Shown here: positions 1 through 11,364 of the stretch, piece by piece
Layout of the letters: the number at the start of each line of letters is the position of its first letter
How positions within the stretch are numbered: position 1 is the stretch's first letter
DNA from: Alligator mississippiensis
Lineage: Eukaryota > Chordata > Crocodylia > Alligatoridae
Assembly: GCF_030867095.1 (NCBI RefSeq)
Contig: NC_081826.1
Coordinates: forward strand, 250,212,251 to 250,276,250
Direction: 5' to 3'
DNA length: 64,000 bases
Position numbers and translations under genes: made by a program
The notes under the pieces: generated by a model
The model's database searches: none
The model's input: the letters and a program-made list of their open reading frames with translations, nothing else
Told to the model about the DNA's origin: nothing

Positions 1-159
1 AGCAGGCCGCAGCCAAACAACATTATAATTGAATATTACACAACTTTAAATGAGTATATTCTCTAATAGATCAGCAACATAACAACAAAACAATGTTAAC
101 CAGGACAACATTAAGTGAGGAGTACCTGTATTTTAAAGTGACAATAAGAAAAATAAAAC

Positions 160-754
160 TCTGGCATACATCAATCGATGCATTTCCCGTAAATCCAAAG
201 AAGCGATTCTCCTGCTTTACTCAACATTGGTGCAGCCGCAGCTGGAGTATTGCGTCCAGTTCTGGGCGCCACACTGCAACAAGGATGTGCTAAAGCTCGA
301 GAGGGTCCAGAGAAGGGTCACCCATATGATCAGGGACTTGCATGGCAAGCCATAAGAGGAGAGGTTGAGGGATCTCAGACTCTTCAGCCTAAAGAAAAGA
401 AGGCTGAGAGGGGACCTGATTGCAGCTTGCCGCTATATCAGAGGCGTACATCAGGGGCTTGATGAACAACTGTTCACCAGGGTGCCCTTGGGGAAAACTA
501 GAAACAATGGCCACAAACTCCTGGAAGATAGTTTCAGGCTGAACATTAGGAAAAACTTCTTCACAACTAGGGTGTCCAGACTATGGAACAAGCTCCCCCC
601 AGAGGTGGTGCAATCATCTACCCTACAGGTCTTCAAGAGAAGACTGGACAGTTACCTGGCTGGGGTCACCTGACCCCAGATGTCTTTCCCGCTCATGCAG
701 GGGGCTGGACCCAATGATCCTTCAGGGTCCCTTCCAGCCCTATGATTCTATGAA
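160..754 (+). mobile_element. CR1 LINE, 5'-truncated 3' end
   Basis: This copy covers the C-terminal reverse transcriptase region and 3' tail of a CR1. Frames show [16 protein letters not shown]-like sequence near 220-280, LRDLRLFSLKKRRLRGDLIA near 370-425 and the NGHKLLEDSF...LRKNFFTTRVSRLWNKLPPEVV block near 505-615. It ends with the CR1 terminus GGGTCCCTTCCAGCCCTATG and the octamer-like ATTCTATGAA. The reading frame is interrupted by small shifts, so it is dead. Confidence 0.88.
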
Positions 755-784
755 GAGATGCACAGGAAGAAAAGACAGCCTAGA

Positions 785-2137
785 AATGCACCAGCTTGGC
801 TAACAAGGAATTAGCTGAGAAAATTGCAGAGCTATTGGTTATTACATTTTAAAACTCGTGGACTGCCAGGTAACTAGAAATGGGCCAATATAGTTTTCAT
901 CTTCAAAAAAGGGTGGGGGGGGAGGGGGGAGATGAGAATGGAGTAGGATCCAGGGGATTAGAGTAACTCATCTAACTTCAATACCCAAAGAGACTCTCAA
1001 ACATATCATCAAGGAATCTATCCTCTGTATGACAAGGTGATGGGCTTTATGAACTGGGGGTTGGGGAGGGGGTGAACAGGGGTGGACAGAATAATGGATC
1101 TGGGGATATATTAACACAGGGGTGGCCAGTCTGCAGCATGAGTGCCACAAGTGACATAGGGTTTAGGTTGTAGCCGTGTTGGTCTAAGGACATAGGCAGA
1201 CAAGGTTCCTTGGGTGAATTTGATATCTTTTATTAGACCAACCCAAATAGCTGGAGAATAGTTATTAAGCAAGCTTTCAGGTTCAAAAACCCTTCGTCAG
1301 GCTAAGGAAGTTTCAGCAGTTGGTGTGTGCTCTTCCTGAATGGAAGTGACACAGGCACATGCACAAGTGACAGATCAGGGAGGAGACAGGCAGCATAGTT
1401 GCAGCTACAGCAGGGAGCAGAAAGCAAAGCAGCAAATCCAGCAGGGAGCATAGAGTTGGGAACTGAACGATGACCAGCACATAGGGCAGGAGAAGGGGAT
1501 CAGAGTGGCACTTGGGAAAGATGCGGGGCTAATTTGTGGTGCACAAGCCAAAAAGTTTCCCCCCACTATATTGTCACCTGCAAGTCACAGGAAGTAATTC
1601 TTCCATTCTATTCAGCACCAGTAAGGTCTCATCTGGTGTAAGGGCCAGTTCCAAGTAACACACTTCAAGACAGACATGGACAAATTGGAAATATTCCAGA
1701 GAAGAGCAACAAGCGATTACTGGTCTAGAGAACACAACATACAGGAAAGGCTGAAAGAACTGGGATTGCTAAGTCTGGAGAAGAAAAGACATGGGGTGGT
1801 GGGGGCAAAGGTGCGAGAGTGATGCTAACAGTCTTCAAGTACAAAAAAAAGCTGTTACAAAAATAGGGATAACTATTTTCTGTGTCCACATGAGCTGAGA
1901 CAAGTACTAACAGCCTTACCAGTAAATGCAACAAAGGAAATTAAGTTGGCTATTCCCAAGAACTAAACACAGAAATAGATTACCAAGAGAGGATACAGAA
2001 CCTTTATGGCTGAAGTTAAAAATAGGTTCAGCAAAAACTTGGCTGGGGTGGTTTAGACGAGGATGTTCCTGCCTTGACCAGGGGCCTCAACTAGATGACC
2101 TCCTGGGGTCTCCTCCAGCCCTAATTTTCTGGGATTA
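785..2137 (+). mobile_element. Old, decayed CR1-type LINE split by a short repeat
   Basis: Weak reverse transcriptase similarity is visible before the repeat at 1161-1343: NSW near 857, ANIVFIFKKG near 882-911, and LTSIP and IIKESI near 975-1020. After it, 1610-2137 shows the CR1 3' part (PVRSHLV-like, LEIFQRRATSDYW near 1690) and the tail DDLLGSPPALIFWD, equivalent to the GACCTCCTGGGGTCTCCTCCAGCCC terminus of CR1. Divergence is much higher than in neighbouring copies. The two halves are assumed to be one insertion. Confidence 0.55.
1161..1343 (+). mobile_element. SINE-like element with tRNA-like boxes and 12-bp target duplication
   Basis: The element starts GTTTAGGTTGTAGCCGTGTT and is flanked by AAGTGACATAGG (1149-1160) and AAGTGACACAGG (1344-1355), a 12-bp direct repeat with one mismatch. 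TAGCCGTGTTGG resembles a pol III A box, and GGTTCAAAAACCC near 1280 resembles a B box. It carries TTTTATTAGACCAACC, complementary to the GTTGGTCTAA near its 5' end. Related copies occur at 19093, 20325, 22726 and 38572. I do not recognise a published family name. Confidence 0.65.
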
Positions 2138-2824
2138 TTCCCTTATTTCTCTGACTTTAAGTCCCCCCATCCCCTTCCTGCAACCACCTGCAATTAGGAT
2201 TTGTTTCTTTTCTGCAACAAGTCAGAAAGTGCTTGAATTATCTTCTGCACTTGGATCACATTTCTCCAAAAAACGTTCCCTCTAACAAGTACAATTTTAG
2301 TAACATGCATACATTCATACAAGTCTCATTCAGATGTCAGTCAAAAGTAGGACTGACATCCGCTAGGTGCAGATAAGGTGCAATGACTATAGAAGGCCTC
2401 TTTCACTCCCAAGTGAATACCAGCCATGTAGCAACTCCCCTATCTATGCACAACACCTAGGCATGCACCAAGCTAAACTCTTTTTGAAGACATTTTGTCA
2501 TTTTGCTTTTCCAAAAGGATAGCAGGTTTCATGAAGTCGGTTTCATATGTATGAACAACCAGGACCTTCTCGGACATGTTCAAAGCCCCAAGCCTCAGCA
2601 AGTCTGACAAAGTGTCAATCTTAAGACATGCTGTTTTTCACAGACTGCATCTCCAGAACGCTTTGCTCAAATGACCCCTAACTTACCCTACACTCACACA
2701 TGACCCACCATATTGCAAGACAGTCCAAGTGAACATGTTAATTTGAGAGTACTTGAGAGAGGACCTTTAAACAGAAAGGGGTTCTCGATCCTCACTACAG
2801 CTGAAGTGGTGCTACTGTCTAGGG
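2138..2824. other. ZCCHC9 intron 1 (downstream part), no recognisable feature
   Basis: AT-moderate unique-looking sequence on the 3' side of the ZCCHC9 coding exon. I looked for the exon that encodes the first CCHC zinc knuckle (CFHCRKPGH) on the minus strand and did not find it. No repeat family was recognised. Confidence 0.5.
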
Positions 2825-3273
2825 CAGCGGTTCTTCACCAGGTTGTGGCAAGATCCTCTTAAGGGTGCTGTGCAACATCAGCACTGTTAGGTGTGCCAAC
2901 ACCAACACAGCGCACAAAACAGACCTAGAGACTTCAAACAGGAATCCACAGCAGGGTTTGAATTACACTCCTATTCTTGGGAAGGGCGGGGTGGGATCTG
3001 CGGAGGTGGCAGCCAGAAGAAGCCACCACCACCTAAGTTACTTAGACAGGCGCAGGGTGGGCTGGGGGCTCTTGCCTCTTACTGTGGGGGTTCAGACCCC
3101 CCCCCAACCCTCCCTGTATTTCAAACCCTGATCCATAAGGCCAGAAACAGTCTGCCCTGTTGTGGTCTGGGTTCTCTGTAACAGAAGAATTGCCCCGGAG
3201 TAACACAGATATGAGACCTAAGAGCTGGCTCTTTCTGACAGTACCTGGAAGCTAAAAATGTTGAGAAGCCCTG
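2825..3273. mobile_element. Non-autonomous hAT element
   Basis: Ends are CAGCGGTTCTTCACC and the inverse complement of ATGTTGAGAAGCCCTG, typical hAT terminal inverted repeats. Flanks GTCTAGGG (2817-2824) and CTCTAAGG (3274-3281) match at 6 of 8 positions, consistent with a decayed 8-bp duplication. It shares TGTTGTGGTCTGGGTTCTCTG and AACAGAAGAATT with the copy at 22488-22890. It lies 59 bases inside the ZCCHC9 intron from the splice donor. Confidence 0.75.
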
Positions 3274-3332
3274 CTCTAAGGACGCTGCCACTATGTGGAA
3301 AGAACAGGGAGGAAGCAGGACCAGGGTCTCAC

Positions 3333-3719
3333 CATGGCATGTTTCTTCTTCTCTTGTCTCTTCAACCGCCTCCCCTCCCGGCGCTGCTCTTTCTTCAAGG
3401 CCACTGCTACTTCTGCCCTCACCTCGGGGTCGTGGGCTGCCAAAACCAGCCCACCCCGCGCGCTCTGCCTCATGTGCTCCAGGAACCCATTGACATCCTC
3501 GTTCACGTAGTCTTTCTTCTTCCTATTTTTCTTCTTCCCCCCTGGATCTCTCTGGAGGCAAAGTGGGCGGGAGCCACAGCCTGGCCCAGCCTTCGCGCTG
3601 CCCTCGGAGGCCCCATCTGCCATCTTCTCCCAGGGCGTCGCCTCCAGGACACCCCGGCTGCAGGCTGCATGCTGGCGGGCCCAGCGTGTCATGGCTGCTC
3701 CTCAGGGACCCTGGCGGGA
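3333..3719 (-). CDS. ZCCHC9: ZCCHC9 first coding exon (zinc finger CCHC domain-containing protein 9, N-terminus)
   Basis: Seen: the minus-strand ATG at 3692-3690 opens a 120-codon stretch beginning MTRWARQ. It carries a lysine-rich run (GGKKKNRKKKDYVNEDVNGF, residues 51-70) and ends in VALKKEQRREGRRLKRQ followed by KKKHAM. Known: this matches the N-terminus of vertebrate ZCCHC9 (MTRWAR..., YLNEDVNGF, VALKKDSRREGRRLKRQ, AMVCFHC), a nucleolar protein with four CCHC zinc knuckles. The coding part is 3692-3333, exactly 120 codons, and stops at a consensus donor (CATG|GTGAGA), phase 0. That is just before the first knuckle, whose exon lies beyond the left edge. An acceptor (TTTTACAG) puts the 5' end of this exon at 3719, so 3693-3719 is 5'UTR and a noncoding exon lies upstream. 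The middle of the exon (residues 8-50) is GC-rich and diverges from the human protein, as expected of a disordered region. Confidence 0.93.
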
Positions 3720-3795
3720 CTGTAAAACAGCATTGGGGGGTGGGGGTTAGACCCTTCACATGCTCCCGTACTTACATCTAGATGCATGTGCTGGG

Positions 3796-3968
3796 CCTCA
3801 CAAGCAACACCCAACCCCAGAGCTGTCTATGTCTATAAAAGCTCCAACCCCATAACCACCACCTGCCTCACAAGCGAACCCCCTCTGCCAGCACTTGCCC
3901 CAGGGTAGCCACGCCCCCCCCACACCCTTCACCACACACACCTCAACCACCGCCTGCCTCACAAGCGA
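3796..3968. repeat. Three imperfect direct repeats in ZCCHC9 intron 1
   Basis: The motif GCCTCACAAGC recurs at about 3795, 3865 and 3956, each followed by C-rich sequence (AACACCC, GAACCCC, GAGCCAC). Units are about 70 and 90 bases apart, in the CpG island between the two predicted 5' exons. It looks like a small degenerate tandem repeat. Confidence 0.5.
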
Positions 3969-4131
3969 GCCACTCCACCAGACGCCCGGGGTGGGCAGAC
4001 CCCAACACACGCTCCATCAACACCCCCCGCCCCGGTAACAACCGGCGCCCGCCCCCTCCCCGGCGCGCAGAGCAGGCCCCTCCGACACCACCCGCTGCTG
4101 CAACTGCGCTGCAGCCGCCCCGAGAACCCAC

Positions 4132-4213
4132 CTGCCCGCTCCCCGGCGGCACGATCTCCAGGGCAGAAGATGCTCACAAGCAGGAAGAGGCAGAGCGACC
4201 GTACCGGAAGCAT
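4132..4213 (-). other. ZCCHC9: Probable noncoding first exon of ZCCHC9 (5'UTR)
   Basis: The coding exon begins at an acceptor (3720-3721), so a 5'UTR exon must lie upstream. Reading the minus strand, GAGCGGGCAG|GTGGGT gives a strong donor with the exon ending at 4132, in the CpG-rich core. The transcription start is not determinable by eye; the upper bound is a guess. A second possible donor (GGTACG, near 4200) is weaker. Transcript data would settle it. Confidence 0.4.
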
Positions 4214-4697
4214 GTAGCGCGCCGGAAGTGGCCCTCCGAGAGGTGGGGTGGGCCGCTCTAGCCAGAAAGATGCTCGGTGGTGCGGGAGGGGTCACGTGGT
4301 CTTAGGTTGCTGGAGGCTGGCGCGCTCTAGTACAGCCGCAGTCACGTGGCGTCTCGCGTGGGCGCCTGTCGCTCGCGCAGCCTGCTCTGCCGGGGTGGTG
4401 TCAGCCCTCCGTGGGCCTCCGCCCCCTGCGCTGGCGGAGATTTTGGCTTCCGTGGGAGATCCTTTACAAACCGTGACCGGGATGTCTCGGCTGTGCTCTG
4501 CCCGCCCTCCGTGCTAGTGCCGGGGTCATCCTCGAGGGCACATCTACCCGGGAAGGGGGGCTGCTTATGCTTGTCTTGCCATAGATACAATACGCACCTT
4601 GCCGGGGAGAGGCTAGAGCATGCGGAGAGCAAAGGATAATGAACAAACCACAGTGGTCCAAATCCTACCCCTTTGGTATAAAGCCAGATAGTGCAGT

Positions 4698-4940
4698 GGG
4701 TCGCAACCTCCTAGGCTCAAGGCACCACGCATTAAACTCAAGGCTTCCCCTCGGAAAATGCCAGCTCTTAGTTTTCACTCATTTTTTTACTAAAGTAATT
4801 CTGTTTCTCAGAAAGACCACTTTGAATTCCCATTTGGAAATGTCCAGGTTTATCTTGAGACTCGTTTGCACGCTGAGCAGTGCTAACACTGAATAGCACA
4901 CCACCGTAGTCTTCAAGGAGCCCAGGGTGCCCAGCCATTG
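4698..4940. mobile_element. Possible hAT fragment upstream of ZCCHC9
   Basis: CAGTGGGTCGCAACCTCCTA and the following GGCACCACGCA resemble the hAT (Charlie-like) terminal sequence CAGTGGTTCTCAACC...GGCAC. The right end is probably GCCCAGCCATTG at about 4940. No convincing target duplication is seen, so the boundaries are approximate. Confidence 0.4.
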
Positions 4941-5577
4941 AGGTCAGCGACACACTGAGATACTGCTTTGAAAAGCAATGAACGAACCAACCCTGCGTTG
5001 GGATAATTCCCTCTAGGAGCCTGGCACGTATATGCTAAATGAAAGCACGCAGCTATTGTGGTGATGGTGCCCAGATAACTACCAAGAAGGTATTTCTATG
5101 TATATATCAGCTTTCCTGCAGCACTGCCCAGCCGTTTCTGCCCCACGACATGTTCCAGACCCTGTTCCCTGGCATACCCACAAGTCATATATCCTATGAT
5201 TCTTTGAAATCTTGTGCTACTTAAAATCTGCACAGATTGTGTTTGTTCTTTGCATCTCCCATGTTTCTGTTTCGTTTTCCTTTCTTGTCAATCAAAACTT
5301 GAAGATTGTACAATTTTCTGTTACCAAACTGTGCTACTCTATTGACCCAAATGTACCACAAGGGGGAGTATGCACCTGTATTTCCCTCTGAAACTAAAGT
5401 GAACTGCTCTGAATAGTGGAACAGATGTGGGCTTTTTACAATTTTAAATGAAAGAGTATAGTTGTTGGGATAGATTTTCTTGTGGAGTTTTCTTTCAGAT
5501 AGAAGTATTTTTTTTACCTGTGGACATCACTACAGGGAATCTAGAATTAGAAAGGAATAAGAGGAAGAAAAAAACAT
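4941..5577. other. Upstream flank of ZCCHC9, nothing recognised
   Basis: AT-rich single-copy-looking DNA between the possible hAT fragment and a CR1. No open frame with family similarity and no repeat signature was seen. Confidence 0.5.
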
Positions 5578-6455
5578 TTCATAGTTGGTAGGGTCGAAAG
5601 GAACCTGAGCAGATCATCAAGTCCGACCCCCTGCCCTGGGCAGGAAAGAGTACTGGGGTCAAACGACCCCAGCAAGGTGTTCATCTAGCCTCCTCTTAAA
5701 GACCCCCAGGGTAGGAGCCAGCACCACTTCTCTTGGAAGTTGGTTCCAGATCCTAGCCGCCCTGACAGTGAAGTAGCGCCTCCTGATATCTAGTCTAATT
5801 CTACCCTCTGCCAGCTTGTGACCGTTATTTCTAGTCACTCCTGGGAGTGCTCGGGGGAACAGGGACTCCCCCAGTGCTTGCTGGTCCCCTCTAACTAGTT
5901 TGTAAACAGCCACTAGATCCCCCTCAGCCTTCTGTTGTGGAGGCTGAACAGGTTCAGGTCCCTCAGCCTCTCCTCGTAGGGCCTGCCCTGCTGCCCCCGA
6001 TCATGTGGGTGGCCCTCCTCTGAACCCTCTCAATGCTGTCCACATCCCTCCTGAAGTGCAGCGCCCAGAACTGGACACACAACTCCAACTGCAGCCTGAC
6101 CAGTGTCGCATAGAGGGGGAGGATCACCTCCTTGGACCTGCTTGAGATGCATCTGTGGATGCATGACAAGGTATGGTTGGCCTTCCTGACCACGTCCCCA
6201 CATTGGCAGCCCATGTTCATTTTGGCATCAATAATGACTCCAAGATCCTTCTCTGCCTCTGCGCTGACGAGAAGAGAGTTCCGTAGCCTGTAGGTATGCT
6301 GCTGGTTCTTCCTCCCCAGGTGCATTACCTTGCACTTGTCAGTGTTGAAACCCATCCTGTTCTCATCCGCCCACCCTGTAACCTGTCCAGATCTAATTGC
6401 AGCCTATTCCTTCCTTCTAGCATGCCCACTTCACCCCACATCTTAGTGTCATCTG
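5578..6455 (-). mobile_element. CR1 LINE, 3' half (split by the LTR element at 6456-13131)
   Basis: The CR1 3' terminus is at 5578-5640. Moving right, the minus strand reads GVTRNNGHKLAEGRIRLDIR near 5770-5830, ATLVRLQLELCVQFWALHF near 6060-6115, and DKCKVMHLGRKNQQHTY near 6290-6345. It stops at 6455 inside the FADDTK region. The same CR1 resumes at 13137, where GTGTCATCTG|CAAATTTG restores the usual sequence. Confidence 0.92.
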
Positions 6456-7108
6456 TGTCTCGGCCAGGCTGAGCCGACTCGAGGTGATTCAGAAATTACT
6501 CGTTCGTCAGGGCGGGCTGGTGAATGGAGAGGCAGACGAGGTTTAATGGTTGTAAAAAACTTTACTTACGTCGCGGGTGGCTGCAACGGAAACGGTTTGG
6601 TCGTCTGGACGACAATGTGAGTTGCTCCAGCTGGCGAGGCCAATGCCAGTAAATCCATCCGTGACTCAAGCCGGCAGGAAAAGGGTACGTCTGGGACTGC
6701 GTTCGGCAACAGGAAGAAGGATCGATAGGTGATCAGTCTATCGACCAGCTAGCCGCAAGTCAGATCTCTAAGAGGCACTCTGCAGCATGCTCGAAGCTCT
6801 TCGACTTGGGCGGAAGTCGCGCTAGTTTTTAAATGGCCAGCAAGCCAATTACCAGCTGCCACGTGTGAATAATTTAGCACTAGCCAATTGCAGGGCACGA
6901 ATTTGCATCCGAATGGCGGGAACTCTTTGCACCGTGCATTTCTGTGCTGCAAAGGGAAAATGCATCCTGCAAAGACAGCTGCAAAGTGGCGGGAACTCTC
7001 TCCTGCATGCGGGTTCTTTATGCAGCAAAAACCCTCGCTGTGCAAGAGGCTCTCATGTGTCAAGAAAATTCCGTAGTGCCGAGGCACCAAACTCATTGGG
7101 TTATGACA
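6456..7108 (-). repeat. 3' LTR of the element
   Basis: It has 653 bases, starting TGTCATAACCCA and ending CCGAGACA on the minus strand, so it has the standard TG...CA ends. It is the same length as its partner at 12479-13131 with no indels and about 21 mismatches by eye, mostly CpG transitions. Confidence 0.93.
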
Positions 7109-7576
7109 TGCCCCCTTGCCGACGGCACAACTGGAACTTTTGACACATGAGCACATCATACGGCATCTTTGTTAGAGGATTCACTGACTTGGCAAAGCCT
7201 TCACAACCAATATATATATATAAATACATAAACAAATAACTTGACAAATCGGTCTTTTCAACAAGTTACGAAATACAATAACTTTGAACGTATAACAACA
7301 ACTCTTGATCATCGTCTGATTGGAGAACAGCCGCTTCAGTCCGTCTTCTCCTATAACAGACAATGTCACATGAAAATAGTGTCATAACAAGTCCTGAGCC
7401 AATGGGTTCTTTGCCGTCTCAGTGCCTCCCTCGCAACTATCACTCTTTGGCTTCGAATGGACTGCAGTCTGATCCCACAATCAGGTGGTTGTGAACTACC
7501 GTTTTTGCTGGGGTCAAACCTGTGAAGAAAGCAGAATAACAAGACAAAACAAAACAAGAAAGAATCATAACTGGCT
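7109..7576 (-). other. Integrase-to-3' LTR stretch of the LTR element, no env
   Basis: About 470 bases, AT-rich with a short (AT)n run near 7208. No reading region of envelope type is present, and the length is too short for one. Bases next to the LTR (AAGGGGGCA on the minus strand) fit a polypurine tract. Confidence 0.7.
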
Positions 7577-10500
7577 TCACTGCAAGGATACAGGGTGAAC
7601 GTCGAAACGGCGAGTCATCCAGTTGTGATGAACAATAATAGGAGGACAATCAGGCTTCTCTTCCAGTTGGACAGAATAGGTATTGGGATACTGTCCTGAC
7701 CTCTGAACTGTCCCTTTGTGAACTTGTGGATGAGACTGATGAGGGTGAGGTATTGAAATCCACACAAACTCGTCAGGTTGGAACTTGGGCTCCCAAGGTG
7801 GGGGTTTTTGGACATTAGCTTCGTCCCATAATGGCTTAGTAGTGTTTAGTGAAATAAGGACATCGTGATTAAATTTAGTCCAATTTTTAAACGTCCCTCC
7901 TCCTCTAAGGCGAAGCTGCTCCTTGTATAGACCTATGTGTCTCTCCACAACGCCGTTGGACTGCGGGTGGTATGGCAGATGAAGATGCCATGCCACATTG
8001 TGAAGACGAGCAAATTTATCCAGAGCATTAGAGTTAAACGGAGGTCCTCCATCAGACTGAATTTCATGAGGGGGTTGCCAGGTGGCAAACACAGCAATCA
8101 AGGCAGCAATAACAGCAGTGGCATTGCTTTTTCATAAGGGAATAACCTGTAACTGTCTGGTCCCCAAATCAACCACAACTAGTCCTTTATTTGGCGGTTT
8201 AGGCCCTGGGAGGGGTCCCAGCAGGTCTACCTGCCAAACTTTTCCTGCCTGAAACTGTGAAGAATCGAAAGCTCCGATCTGATGCTTGGTTTTATGACAC
8301 TTCTCTTTAGCACATGTCTCACAGGCCTGAGCTACCTTTTCCCAATCCCGCCGGGCTCCATACGAGGCCGGCTCTGTAATGGTTCGGCACCAACGTTGAT
8401 GACAAGCCCGTGGTCCTGGGTGACCCCAATTTTCGTGAAGCCACGCGAGGAATGGATTTGCTTCAGGATCAGTGGTAGATATGACAGGCAAGGCTATGTC
8501 GGTCCGGAATGGATCCTCCAAGAGCTTATCAATAACCTCATGCACTGGATCAGTATCTGGACGATGGGACTTAGTGTGCCTAATCAATGGAAGGTGTACA
8601 AATCTAGTTAACGTCCTCCAGATGTCTCGCCAATAATCCAAGTTTTCGGAGGGAAAAGCTATGCCCGTAAGAATTTTATAGATATACTGCGAATCAGTTG
8701 CGATGGTCGGAACTGGGAGTGTATCATTATGATACATCAAACAATGTTCTAATACCTTCAAGAATCCTAATAATTTACATTTTGGGGACGAATTATCATC
8801 TGGGTCGGCTTGGAAAATTCCCTTATCGTGACAAGCTTTACAGTAGTATCCATAGCCTCCTTCATGTTGGGAGGTTCCATCTGAGGCCATCCATGCTGGG
8901 GCTGAAGTTCCATACAGTGTAGGAACCTTTTCCTCATCTTCTGGGCTTGGATCAGGTACCGTGTCCTCCAACCTCCAACAATGCCAATTATAATGGTGGG
9001 TAAGTAGTAGCGTATTCCAGGTCTTAGACTCCCCTTGAAAATATGGGTCGATTCTTCCCGCGTCCAGCAGGGGTAACAATGTGGCACCAGAAGCGCGTAA
9101 CGTCCCATGCCCCCTTGCTAATGGCTCCACCAGTTGTTCGGCTAGGAGAATCTTTCCTATAGCTCCATATCGATGTTGCGCCGCTTGAAGTGTCTTATAG
9201 GCCGTATATACCAACTCATCGCAGGGGTTATGCACAACAGCCCACACGTGGTTGGTGGTGAATCCAAGGGTTACGGTTAGTGACTCACCCAGATCGATGG
9301 CATGGAGTTGTGTACCTTTAACCGTGGTTAGCAGGCGAAGCAGATTCTGCTGATCCTTTTCCGTCCAAGGCGTGGACTTTCGGGACTTGTCACGAATCTG
9401 TCGCTGTAATTTAGCGAGGAGTGCCAAATCGTTGGGTTCAACATAATGTCGATACCAATTTAAATGACCCATCAGCTGTTGAAAATGCCTCTTAGTGACA
9501 GGGTGGAATGTTTTTAGCGGATCGATGTTAGGACCCTCATGTGAGACTCCGTGGCGGATGGAACCGGTGTATCGAGTGCCAAGGAACGTAATGTCATCTG
9601 CAGGATGTAGGCTTGACTTTTCCTCGTTGATTGTCCATCCCTCACTTTGAAGGTGAGCAACTAGTTGGTTTACTACACTGGCAACTACAGAGCTCTCGCA
9701 ACCCATGATGGCAATATCATCAACATAACTCCAAATTTTTAATTCTTTTTCTGGGGGAAGAGAGTGCAAGGCTCGAAAATTCCTCAGGGTGTTATTCATG
9801 GCACCAGTGGCTAATGATGGAGCGTTGCGATATCCTTGCGGACAGACTGTCCACCTGTACATGATGCCATCAATACACATATTCAGTATTCCTTCCGGGT
9901 CAGTTATTGGGATAGAAAAGAACATATTTTTCAGATCTAATGTAACTCCGACCCACGGACTTTGCTGGAACTGTGCCATCTCAAGCATACACTGTGGCAG
10001 AGTAGACGGATTAGGTTGTTGAAGTACCTGACACCTTTTATTGACTTCTCGATAGTCCACGACCAACCGGGCTTCATTAGGCTTCCCAGGTTTCACAAGT
10101 CCCCATCCTGATGATAGGTAGGTGCTGGCTATTACAGTCTTAATACAGCCTCGTCGTTCGAGTCGCTGCAGAAGGTTAGTAAGGGACTGTTTTAGAGAAT
10201 CCTTAGTTGGGATTGGCCGATATCGCCAGGTGGAAGTGTCATGAAGCGTTGGTCGATGCCAGTCCTGCTCTGGGATAATTACGGGTAATGCCTGTAGCAC
10301 TTGTTCCTTAAGGTCAAACGCTTTTATCCCCGGGATTCCTAAAATGTTGATGCCCCCTAGAACAGCCTCTAGGGGATATCGGTGATCCTGAACCCAAAAC
10401 TTGACCTTCGTTGTGACAGCGATAGCGTTAAGCCCTTGTACCTTGGTCGTCTTGGTGATCTTTTGATGAGGTATCATTGAGGTAATCACACTGGTCTGAG

Positions 10501-10600
10501 CTCCAGTATCGAGAAGAAAGAATACCTGTTGTTGGTCATCCGGATCAGTAGGGTTGTAAACAGTGAGTTCAGCGTATGGTCGAGAATCAGTAGGATCAGG
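7577..10600 (-). pseudogene. pro-pol region of the LTR element
   Basis: From 10600 downward: protease motif LLDTGAQTSVI near 10520; reverse transcriptase with LDLKNMFFSIP, PQGYRNAP and YVDD (near 9725); RNase H start WMASDGTS near 8890; integrase zinc motif HENWGHPGPRACHQRW with CETCAKEKC (8450-8290); and core motifs VDLLGPLP, QSDGGPPF and VVERH. The order is that of an ordinary retrovirus pol. No dUTPase was noticed. Fossil and broken. Confidence 0.88.
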
Positions 10601-11364
10601 TCTGAGTTAGGGAAGGCCGCTGGCGGAGCCGACGGCCATTACTCGTTTTTTGATGGATCCTCAAAATTAAATCCCAATGCTTCGGCCATACTGGCCTGGG
10701 CCTTGTCTCCCAAAAGTCTCAATTGAGCCTTTGTTAGTCCGGAGTGAGTGAGAAGAAATCCGAACATAGTTCTTCCCTTCAGGGTTCTTTCCTTTGAGGT
10801 TCTTTCTTTTGGGGTCCTTGGAGGTGACCCCCATGGCTCTCGCCGAGGGGTATACCCTTGACGCCTAGGCCTCAACGTTGCAGCCAGGTACGCTGAAGGT
10901 CGATCCCTTGTGTCATTAGAAGCTTCCTTACCTTGCTTCATAAGTGCCTGCAATCGTGGGAGATGGCCTCAAAGATTTCCCACTGGTTGACCTGCCATTG
11001 GGTTCAAGAAGAGTCGGAGTGCAACAGCATTCGCTCCTCCGTATACCTCCACGCAGGCATCTATGGCTTCCAAGGGCGTTGGAATTGCCCCGGGGTCCAA
11101 TAGGTGATGATGAGCCCATCTCTCTTTACGCTGGACTGCTGTTAGTCCCATTGGATTTGTTCTTGAGCTCCATGAGAGATACGACACTCAAACTATAGCC
11201 AGGAGAAGTTGTTCTGCTGTAGCCTTCTTTGGGCAACCCTCGTGCCAGGTGTGAAATTTGTGGGTTACCTGTCCTACCACAAGCGCCGGGAGCGGGATGG
11301 GCCAGTGGGCACTGTCCGTGACCACATTCAAATCAGTAGTGTGCCCTCCGCTCCACGCTGCTTG

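Larger units (their letters stand above)
3400..4600. promoter_or_regulatory. CpG-island promoter of ZCCHC9
   Basis: This stretch is GC-rich and full of CpG dinucleotides, densest at about 3960-4520, in a window otherwise AT-rich and CpG-poor outside repeats. It covers the first coding exon and the predicted noncoding exon, as expected for a housekeeping gene promoter without a fixed TATA box. A TATAAAA at about 3834-3840 lies inside the predicted first intron. Open frames on the plus strand here (for example 4248-4517) look like GC-driven shadows, so a divergent partner transcript is possible but not shown. Confidence 0.7.

Noticed and set aside
3258-3725. A 155-codon plus-strand open frame over the ZCCHC9 exon
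   Set aside because: It is antisense to a recognisable exon with correct splice sites; the frame is a GC-content shadow.
4248-4639. Plus-strand open frames suggesting a divergent gene at the CpG island
   Set aside because: No similarity or conserved motif, several overlapping frames in both directions, and no convincing donor site; typical of CpG islands.
7109-7576. A possible env gene of the LTR element
   Set aside because: The stretch is far too short and contains no envelope-like features.
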